Positions 1 to 5,472 of a stretch of DNA of 7,059 bases are shown here, piece by piece. The translations under genes were made by a program, and so were the position numbers. The notes under the pieces are model-generated. The model made no database searches. It saw only the letters and a list, made by a program, of their open reading frames with translations, and had not been told where the DNA came from. The DNA is taken from contig JACDAP010000564.1 in assembly GCA_013695395.1 (NCBI GenBank), forward strand, positions 1 to 7,059. The letters run 5' to 3'. The stretch is from Solirubrobacterales bacterium (GTDB lineage: Bacteria; Actinomycetota; Thermoleophilia; Solirubrobacterales; Solirubrobacteraceae). The number at the start of each line of letters is the position of its first letter. The stretch's first letter is position 1.

Positions 1-28
1 GCTGCTAGCCGGGAGCCGGCCCACCAGC

Positions 29-71
29 GTTGTCAGACCCCCACAACCGCAGCGAGAAGTTCGGCGGTTGT
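29..71. promoter_or_regulatory. Inverted-repeat cluster upstream of the DUF3556 gene
   Basis: ACAACCGC (43-50) and GCGGTTGT (64-71) are perfect 8-base inverted repeats separated by 13 bases. A third partial copy, GTTGT at 29-33, can also pair with ACAAC at 43-47, so two alternative hairpins share the central arm. The position, 65-107 bases before the start codon at 136, suits either a dimeric repressor operator or an alternative-structure leader. I found no convincing -35/-10 pair nearby. The repeat is seen directly; the regulatory role is inference. Confidence 0.3.
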
Positions 72-122
72 CCCCATACCCCCTGAGGGCGCGCTGTCCA
101 TACGGTCGGCCTAGACACCACC

Positions 123-131
123 GAGGAGGAG
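123..131 (+). promoter_or_regulatory. Strong ribosome binding site for the DUF3556 gene
   Basis: GAGGAGGAG contains AGGAGG at 124-129, six bases before the ATG at 136. It is one of only two strong Shine-Dalgarno sequences in the window, and it fixes the start of the membrane-protein gene. Confidence 0.8.
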
Positions 132-135
132 ACAG

Positions 136-1989
136 ATGGGACTCACGGAGGGGGAATTCCCCCCGGTCGATCCAACGAAGTTCGAGGCGATGCCCTACCA
201 GGAGCGGATCAAGGTGCTCTCGCGGCACTGGGCCGAGTTCGGCTTCGGCGCACCGAAGATCACCGCGATCATCTACATCGTCAAGCTCCTCGTCCTTTAC
301 ATGGGCGGCGGCATCCTCGTCGCGACGCTGACCTCGAACCTCGATCCGTTCAGCCCGAGGGAGTGGTGGGACCAGCCGATCTTCTACCAGAAGGTCGTCG
401 TCTGGACGATGATGCTCGAGGCGCTCGGGATCGCCGGATCCTGGGGTCCGCTCGCCGGCCACTTCAAGCCGATGACCGGTGGCGTCCTCTACTACGCGCG
501 CGTCGGCACGCTTCGCAACCCACCGTGGTCGGACAAGGTGCCCGGGACGGCCGGCCACCTCCGCACCCCGGTCGACGTCGGCCTCTTCCTCGGCTTCATC
601 GCCTGCCTGGCGATCACGATCGCCCTCCCCGGCCAGAGCGATAGCGACCTCGACGCGCTGGTCCCCGGCAACGAGGGGCTCGTCGCCACCGGCGCACTGA
701 TCCCGGGCCTCGTTCTGCTGGGCCTGCTCGGGCTGCGCGACAAGATCGCCTTCCTGCAGGCGCGCAGCGAGCAGTACGTCCCCGTGCTGATCTTCTTCTG
801 CTTCTTCCCGTTCGTCGACATGATCGTCGCGGCGAAGGTCGCGATCGTGATCATCTGGTGCTGCGCCGCCTTCTCGAAGGTCGGCCGGCACTTCGCGAAC
901 GTCATCCCGCCGATGGTCTCGAACACCCCCTGGAACAGCTCCAAGGCGGTCAAGCGCTCCTACTACCGCTCGTTCCCCGAGGACATGCGGCCATCGGTCA
1001 ACGCGACGCGTCTCGCCCACGGGGCAGGCACGATCGTGGAGTTCGGCGCCCCGCTGCTGCTCCTCTTCTCGCAGAACAGCACGCTCACGGCCATCGCCGT
1101 CGTGGCGATGATCGGCTTCCACGTGTTCATCATCTCGACGTTCCCGCTGGCCGTCCCGCTCGAGTGGAACGTGCTCTACGCCTACGTCGCCGCCTTCCTC
1201 TTCCTGGCCTTCCCGGCCTACGAGGGCTACGACCTGGCGGCGATGGACGCCGCGCTGCTGATCCCGGTCGTGATCGCGCTGTTCGCCTTCCCGGTCCTCG
1301 GGAACCTGCGGCCGGATCTCGTCTCCTTCCTGCCCTCCATGCGGCAGTACTCAGGCAACTGGGCGACCGCGATGTGGGCGTTCGCTCCGGGCGGCGAGGC
1401 GAAGCTCAACGAGCGCATCAAGAAGCCGGCGCTCATGCAGAAGCAGCAGCTCACGGACATCTACGGCGAGAAGGAGGCCGAGGTCGTGATGCATCAGCTG
1501 CTCGGCTGGCGCTCGCTCCACAGCCAGGGCCGCGGGCTGAACTCGCTGATGATGAAGACGATCGGCTCCGACATCGACACGTACACGTTGCGGGAGGCGG
1601 AGTTCAGCTGCAACGCGCTGACCGGCTTCAACTTCGGTGACGGCCACCACCACGACGAGACGCTGATCAGGGCGATCCAGAGCGAGGTCGAGTACGCGCC
1701 CGGCGAGTTCATGGTCGTGTGGATCGAGTCGGAGCCGTGGGGTCCCAAACGCGGCCGCCAGGACTACTGGGTCATGGACGCGGCGGTCGGCATCGTCGAG
1801 CGGGGCAGCCTGTCGGTCGCCGACTGCGTGAAGGAGCAGCCGTGGCTGCCGAACGGCCCGATCGACACGAAGGTCGACTGGCGCCTGGAGGGTTACGAGC
1901 GCGCACGGCACCTGAGCGTCCCGGTCGCCGAACCGGAGGCTACGGCCGACGTCGGGGACCTCGCCAAGGACGCACGGATCGGCGCGTAA
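136..1989 (+). CDS. DUF3556-type polytopic membrane protein
   Basis: This 617-residue protein resembles the actinobacterial DUF3556 membrane proteins common in mycobacteria, recognised from memory by the N-terminal motif FPPVDP, the following helix IYIVKLLVLYMGGGILVATL and the motif EALGIAGSWGPLAGHFKPMTGG at about residues 95-116. Function is unknown for the family. Hydrophobic segments lie near residues 43-66, 87-103, 147-165, 184-200, 215-245, 300-338, 344-360 and 371-388, predicting about eight to ten membrane helices. After residue 400 a soluble domain of about 215 residues begins, containing a His-rich stretch (GDGHHHDE, 501-508). The layout loosely recalls HTTM/vitamin-K-carboxylase-like membrane proteins, but that is inference. 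The start at 136 is supported by a strong ribosome binding site. The last 30 or so residues are Ala/Glu/Asp-rich and low in complexity. The TAA stop directly abuts a truncated psuG fragment on the other strand, so the extreme C-terminus may sit at a rearrangement junction. Confidence 0.88.
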   Translation: MGLTEGEFPPVDPTKFEAMPYQERIKVLSRHWAEFGFGAPKITAIIYIVKLLVLYMGGGILVATLTSNLDPFSPREWWDQPIFYQKVVVWTMMLEALGIAGSWGPLAGHFKPMTGGVLYYARVGTLRNPPWSDKVPGTAGHLRTPVDVGLFLGFIACLAITIALPGQSDSDLDALVPGNEGLVATGALIPGLVLLGLLGLRDKIAFLQARSEQYVPVLIFFCFFPFVDMIVAAKVAIVIIWCCAAFSKVGRHFANVIPPMVSNTPWNSSKAVKRSYYRSFPEDMRPSVNATRLAHGAGTIVEFGAPLLLLFSQNSTLTAIAVVAMIGFHVFIISTFPLAVPLEWNVLYAYVAAFLFLAFPAYEGYDLAAMDAALLIPVVIALFAFPVLGNLRPDLVSFLPSMRQYSGNWATAMWAFAPGGEAKLNERIKKPALMQKQQLTDIYGEKEAEVVMHQLLGWRSLHSQGRGLNSLMMKTIGSDIDTYTLREAEFSCNALTGFNFGDGHHHDETLIRAIQSEVEYAPGEFMVVWIESEPWGPKRGRQDYWVMDAAVGIVERGSLSVADCVKEQPWLPNGPIDTKVDWRLEGYERARHLSVPVAEPEATADVGDLAKDARIGA

Positions 1990-2065
1990 TAATCGTAGAC
2001 TCGAGCGCGACGACGGGTCCACCGGCACGCAGCGCGTCGGCGACCTCGGGATGGACCCGGAGCAT
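1988..2065 (-). pseudogene. psuG: Truncated N-terminus of pseudouridine-5'-phosphate glycosidase
   Basis: Read on the minus strand from an ATG at 2065-2063, this gives 26 codons that match the N-terminus of PsuG, which cleaves pseudouridine 5'-phosphate to uracil and ribose 5-phosphate. The recognisable parts are HPEVADAL and GGPVVALESTII. The family continues with a His-Gly-Met-Pro motif and about 270 more residues. Here the similarity ends at the isoleucine pair: the frame continues with unrelated Arg-rich residues antisense to the DUF3556 gene and meets a stop within about 20 codons. The break falls at the DUF3556 TAA stop (1987-1989). No clear ribosome binding site precedes the ATG, and no PfkB-type kinase partner (PsuK) is visible. 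I read it as a dead gene end left by a deletion or rearrangement. Identification rests on remembered family sequence. Confidence 0.8.
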
Positions 2066-2320
2066 GGCGCCGGACGCTCGACGCTCACCCGGTTCGAAGC
2101 TGGTGGCCGTCCCCTTCCGCGTCGGCGTGTTCCCTGAACCACCGATTGGGTGGCTTGGGGAACACGCCGCCCGCGACGACCTTCTTCTACGGGTAGGACA
2201 CGCGCATCGCGGTCGTCGAGGTCTCGGGTGACGTCCGTACGGAGCTGCCCAGCCGGAGCTCGGTCAGCCGACGAATGGACGAGTGCGCGCGCGCCATGAA
2301 GCTGCAAACGTTGCGCCGGG
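1990..2320. other. 331-base region without an intact gene
   Basis: The left third holds the minus-strand psuG fragment and the middle a 47-base hairpin. From 2170 to 2320 I see no intact gene. The + strand frame through 2190-2275 reads plausibly as protein (including IAVVEVSGDVRTELPSR) but has a stop just upstream and no recognisable family, so it may be another remnant or chance. This stretch should also contain any promoter of the PAS-GGDEF-EAL gene, but no convincing promoter hexamers were found. Confidence 0.6.
2123..2169. terminator. Large near-perfect hairpin, probable terminator
   Basis: The 12-base arms CGGCGTGTTCCC (2123-2134) and GGGAACACGCCG (2158-2169) pair perfectly. Inside them, CCACC (2139-2143) pairs with GGTGG (2149-2153) around the 5-base loop GATTG. 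The four intervening positions on each side give two G-T wobbles, one A-T pair and one A-C mismatch, so the stem is almost continuous over 21 positions. No T-run follows directly; a pyrimidine-rich CCTTCTTCT lies at 2180-2188. It sits 134 bases past the DUF3556 stop, a plausible place to end that transcript, and actinobacterial terminators often lack a U-tract. A repetitive palindromic element or regulatory RNA is the alternative. Confidence 0.55.
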
Positions 2321-4114
2321 ATGGTGACTCTCGGCGAGATCCTGCGCTGGATCGTCTACACGGTGACCAACCGCTACTACCGGGTGGCGGCTCGCGTCAT
2401 GCGGCGGGACCGGCTGCTGTCCGGATCCGAGCGCAAGTTCAGCGCGCTCCTCGAGAGCGCGCCGGACGCCATGGTCATCGTCGATGCGCACGGGCACATC
2501 GCCCTCGTCAATGCCCAGGCCGAGAAGCTGTTCGGATACCCGCGCGAGGAGCTCATGGGCCAGAGCGTCGGCGAGCTCATCCCCGACCGGGCGCGGGCGC
2601 AGCACCGTCAGCATCAGAAGGGCTTCATGAAGAACGCCTCGGCCCGGGCGATGGGGCACGACCACGAGCTGCGCGGCCGGCGCCGCGACGGCACGGAGTT
2701 CCCCGTCGAGATCAGCCTGAGCCCGCTGGAGACCGACCAGGGGACGCTCGTCATGAGCGCCATCCGCGACGTCACGGAGCGCAAGGAGGCCGAGGCGCAT
2801 CTGCGCCACCTCGCCGAGCACGACACGCTCACCGGGCTCCTCAACCGCCGCTGCTTCGAGGAGCACTTCGCGCGCGAGATCGCCCTCGCCGCCCGCTACG
2901 GCGCCGAGGGGACGCTGCTCCTGCTCGACATCGACAGCCTCAAGGACGTCAACGACGCCCAGGGACACAGCGTCGGCGACGACATCCTCAAGCGGATCGC
3001 CAGGATCCTGCAGACGCGCATGCGGTCGACCGACATCGTCGCGCGTCTCGGCGGCGACGAGTTCGCGGTGCTCCTCCCCCACACCGGGGCCGAGCCGGCG
3101 GCGGCGCTGACCCGCGAGGTGCTGCGGACGATCCGCGCCGGAGTGCTGGTCGTTGACAGCACGCGCGTGAACGTGAGCTGCAGCGCCGGGCTGGCCGGTT
3201 TCGGACAGGGAGCGCTCGCCGAGGACGTGATGATCGCCGCCGACGTCTCGCTCTACGCGGCCAAGGAGCAGGGCCGCGACCGCGTCGTGGTGCACCGGCC
3301 GGGCACCGGCGAGGTGGCCAAGCGCCAGGTGCGCGCCTCGTGGACCCAGCGTCTGCGGGAGGTTCTCGACGCCGACGGGCTCGTCGCCTACCGCCAGCCG
3401 ATCCACGACACCGCGCTTGGCCACGTCACGCAGTACGAGCTGCTCGTCCGCATCCTCAACGAGGCGGGTCAGCCGATCGCTCCGGGCAACTTCCTGCCGA
3501 CCGCCGAGCGCACCGGCATGATCGTCCAACTCGACCGCTACATGATCGACTGCGCCCTCGAACTGATCGCCGACGCCCAGGCCCACCCGGGTCCGCGGGG
3601 TCCCGTCGGGTACGCGGTCAACCTCTCCGCGCGCTCGCTCGCCCAACCCGAGCTGCCGCAGGTCATCGCCCGCCGCGTCGAGGCGTCGGGGATCGACGCG
3701 CGCCTCCTCGTGTTCGAGATCACCGAGTCGGCCGCGATCGCGAACATGGAGGCCGCGGCGGCCTTCGCCCACGGCCTCCGCGCCCTCGGCTGCACGTTCG
3801 CTCTCGACGACTTCGGTGCCGGCTTCGCCTCCCTTTCCCACCTCAAGCACCTGCCGCTCGACTGGCTGAAGATCGACGGCGAGTACATCCGCGACCTCCC
3901 GCGCAGCCGCACCGATCAGGTGATCGTCCGCAACCTCGCGAGGATCGCGCGCGACCTCGGACTGCGGACGACGGCCGAGTTCGTCGGGGACCAGGAGACG
4001 CTCGACATGGTCACCGACTACGGCGTCGGCCACGCCCAGGGGTTCTACATCGGGCGTCCCGAGCCCATCGCCTCCACCCCTCGTTCCGGCGCCCGCAGCG
4101 TCGTGGGACCATGA
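2321..4114 (+). CDS. PAS-GGDEF-EAL cyclic-di-GMP signalling protein
   Basis: This 597-residue protein combines three domains. A PAS sensor lies at about 35-155 (SALLESAPDAMVIVD, then FGYPREELMG, ending VTERKEAEAHL). A GGDEF diguanylate cyclase domain lies at about 165-325, with an intact GGDEF motif at 244-248 and an RxxD inhibitory-site motif (Arg235, Asp238). An EAL phosphodiesterase domain lies at about 340-582. The EAL domain keeps the expected catalytic positions: Gln359-Pro360, Glu373 (ELL in place of EAL), Asn434, Glu466, Asp496-Asp497 in DDFG, Lys517, Glu553 and Gln573. Both c-di-GMP synthesis and hydrolysis therefore look possible. No membrane segment is evident; residues 5-27 form at most an amphipathic helix, so a cytoplasmic protein is likely. 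ATG 2321 is the first possible start after an in-frame TGA at 2297-2299, though its ribosome binding site is poor. The stop overlaps the start of the hydrogenase gene (ATGA, 4111-4114), implying co-transcription and translational coupling. Confidence 0.93.
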   Translation: MVTLGEILRWIVYTVTNRYYRVAARVMRRDRLLSGSERKFSALLESAPDAMVIVDAHGHIALVNAQAEKLFGYPREELMGQSVGELIPDRARAQHRQHQKGFMKNASARAMGHDHELRGRRRDGTEFPVEISLSPLETDQGTLVMSAIRDVTERKEAEAHLRHLAEHDTLTGLLNRRCFEEHFAREIALAARYGAEGTLLLLDIDSLKDVNDAQGHSVGDDILKRIARILQTRMRSTDIVARLGGDEFAVLLPHTGAEPAAALTREVLRTIRAGVLVVDSTRVNVSCSAGLAGFGQGALAEDVMIAADVSLYAAKEQGRDRVVVHRPGTGEVAKRQVRASWTQRLREVLDADGLVAYRQPIHDTALGHVTQYELLVRILNEAGQPIAPGNFLPTAERTGMIVQLDRYMIDCALELIADAQAHPGPRGPVGYAVNLSARSLAQPELPQVIARRVEASGIDARLLVFEITESAAIANMEAAAAFAHGLRALGCTFALDDFGAGFASLSHLKHLPLDWLKIDGEYIRDLPRSRTDQVIVRNLARIARDLGLRTTAEFVGDQETLDMVTDYGVGHAQGFYIGRPEPIASTPRSGARSVVGP

Positions 4115-5142
4115 CCGACACGATCGACACCATCCAGATCCTGTGGCTCACGGGCGGACTGGGGTGCGACGGTGAGTCCGTGGCGATGACGGGCGCGACG
4201 AATCCGAGCATCGAGGACATCGTGTGCGGCGGGATCCCCGGACTCCCGCGCGTCGAGCTCCACAATCACATGCTCGCGTTCGCGAACGGTGACGACTTCA
4301 TGGCGCCGTTCCACCGGGCGGCCGAGGGCGCCGGCGCCCCGTACGTCCTCGTCGTGGAAGGAGCGATCGGCAACGAGGAGCTCAGCGGCGAGGGCTACTG
4401 GAGCGGCTTCGGCGTCAACGAGTTCGACGGGCAGCCGATCACCGTCAACGAGTGGGTCGACCGGCTGGCCCCGAAGGCTGCCGCCGTCCTCGCCGTCGGC
4501 ACGTGCGCGACCTACGGCGGGATCCCCGCGATGCGGAACAACCCGACCGGCGCGATGGGCCTCCCTGACTACCTCGGGTGGGGCTGGCGTACGCGCGGCG
4601 GACTGCCCATCGTCTGCCTGCCGGGATGTCCGTCCCAGCCGGACAACATCACGCAGATCCTGCTCCAGCTCATCTGGCACGTCGCGGGCCGGGGGCCCGC
4701 CCCCGAACTCGACCCGCAACTGCGCCCGGTGGAGATGTTCGGCCGCACGGCCCGCGAGGGCTGCAACCGCGCCGGCTTCACCGAGCAGGGCAAGTTCGCC
4801 ACCACCCACGGCGACGACGTGCGTTGCCTCGTGAAGCTCGGCTGCAAGGGTCCCGTCGTGAAGTGCAACGTGCCCGTGCGGGGCTGGATGGGCGGGGTCG
4901 GCGGGTGCCCGAACGTCGGCGGCATCTGCATCGGCTGCACGATGCCGGGCTTCCCCGACCACTACACGCCGTTCCACGATCCCGACCCCTGGGGATCGGC
5001 CGCGGCGAACGTCCAGCGCTTCACCTACGGGCCCGTCTTCCGCTACTTCCGACGGCTCAACCTCGAGAAGAAGTTCGAGAACGAGCCCGAGTGGCGCCGC
5101 CCGGGCAAGACGCTCGAGAGCGGCTACGATCCGAAGTGGTGA
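4111..5142 (+). CDS. hhyS: [NiFe]-hydrogenase small subunit, group 1h type, without its large subunit
   Basis: This 343-residue protein is the electron-transferring FeS subunit of an actinobacterial-type (group 1h) uptake hydrogenase, a class known for high-affinity H2 oxidation. Family hallmarks are GLGCDG (Cys19), VEGAIGNEELSGEGYW (83-97), GTCATYGGIPA (Cys132), PGCPSQPDN (Cys173), CLVKLGCKGPVVKCNVP (Cys239, Cys245, Cys252) and GGCPNVGGICIGCTMPGFPD (Cys266, Cys273, Cys276). Expected proximal ligands are Cys19, position 22, Cys132 and Cys173; distal ligands are position 215, Cys218, Cys239 and Cys245. Position 22 is Glu where homologues I recall have Asp, and position 215 is Arg where His is expected. 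The length and the C-terminus ending YDPKW look complete. There is no Tat signal peptide, normal for group 1h and implying a cytoplasmic protein. ATG 4111 overlaps the upstream stop by 4 bases; the frame is open further upstream but the family sequence begins here. No large-subunit gene follows in this window. Confidence 0.92.
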   Translation: MTDTIDTIQILWLTGGLGCDGESVAMTGATNPSIEDIVCGGIPGLPRVELHNHMLAFANGDDFMAPFHRAAEGAGAPYVLVVEGAIGNEELSGEGYWSGFGVNEFDGQPITVNEWVDRLAPKAAAVLAVGTCATYGGIPAMRNNPTGAMGLPDYLGWGWRTRGGLPIVCLPGCPSQPDNITQILLQLIWHVAGRGPAPELDPQLRPVEMFGRTAREGCNRAGFTEQGKFATTHGDDVRCLVKLGCKGPVVKCNVPVRGWMGGVGGCPNVGGICIGCTMPGFPDHYTPFHDPDPWGSAAANVQRFTYGPVFRYFRRLNLEKKFENEPEWRRPGKTLESGYDPKW

Positions 5143-5472
5143 TCGAATCAGTCGAGGTCGTCGGCTACGACGGGCGCCGCGCGGCCCCGAACGCGACACC
5201 CTCCTCTAGGTGCCAGATGCCGTCGGCGAGCGCGAACTCGCCCTTTCTCATTGGTTCGGGGCGGTCGTGTGGCGGCCTCTCCTCGCGGGGACCTTGACCT
5301 TGATCGTGTTGGTGCCGCGGCGGGCGCGGCCACGCACACGGTCCGCGTGCCGCGCAGCTCGACGCTCGCCGTGGCTGGCGCGGCGTGGCGCAGCCCTCCC
5401 TTGACGGGAGGAACCCACCAAACCGTCCCGGTCTCCGTCAACTCCAGCCCGGCTCAGACGTAGGCTTCGCGC
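5143..5472. other. 330-base region without an intact gene; possible decayed minus-strand coding sequence
   Basis: This is where a hydrogenase large-subunit gene would be expected, and no large-subunit motif was found in any frame. A + strand frame opens with GTG at 5139, overlapping the hydrogenase stop by 4 bases, and runs 52 codons to 5297 without a recognisable family. On the minus strand, a stretch containing ATASVELRGT and one in a shifted frame ending GTNTIKVKV look protein-like and could be the two halves of a frameshifted gene end. An ATG at 5251 (minus) opens a further 28-codon frame to 5165 (beginning MRKGEFALADGIWHLEEG). None has a clear ribosome binding site. I read the region as possibly gene debris, at low confidence. 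Confidence 0.4.
5395..5411. promoter_or_regulatory. Short perfect hairpin
   Basis: CCTCCC (5395-5400) and GGGAGG (5406-5411) pair perfectly around the 5-base loop TTGAC. The hairpin lies 61 bases before the oxidase start at 5473 and no T-run follows. It could be a weak terminator for the hydrogenase transcript or part of the oxidase leader. The GGGAGGAA arm resembles a ribosome binding site but no start codon lies at the right distance. Confidence 0.3.

Noticed and set aside
1..135. Sigma-70-like promoter candidates such as TTGTCA (30-35) and TTGTCC (68-73)
   Set aside because: Neither has a reasonable -10 hexamer at 16-18 bases, so no promoter is called.
2091..2098. GGTTCGAA resembling a tRNA T-loop
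   Set aside because: The flanking bases do not form a T-stem, and no acceptor, D or anticodon arm could be found around it.
3427..3444. ELL instead of EAL in the phosphodiesterase motif
   Set aside because: The catalytic Glu is kept and ExL variation is common in active EAL domains, so it is not evidence of inactivity.
2264..4033. A 589-codon open frame on the minus strand opposite the PAS-GGDEF-EAL gene
   Set aside because: It is antisense to a gene with clear domain motifs, is rich in Arg, Val, Glu, Asp and Gly as expected for a GC-rich shadow, and shows no family motif.
3340..4110. Upstream extension of the hydrogenase frame, open back to 3340
   Set aside because: The extra residues are Arg/Pro-rich out-of-frame translation of the EAL domain. 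The hydrogenase similarity starts just after ATG 4111.
4045..5199. A 384-codon minus-strand open frame opposite the hydrogenase gene
   Set aside because: It is a shadow of the hydrogenase coding strand with biased composition and no recognisable domain.
5394..5472. Riboswitch-like leader before the oxidase gene
   Set aside because: The region has a short hairpin but does not match the conserved cores of riboswitch classes I could recall (TPP, glycine, c-di-GMP-I, cobalamin, fluoride).
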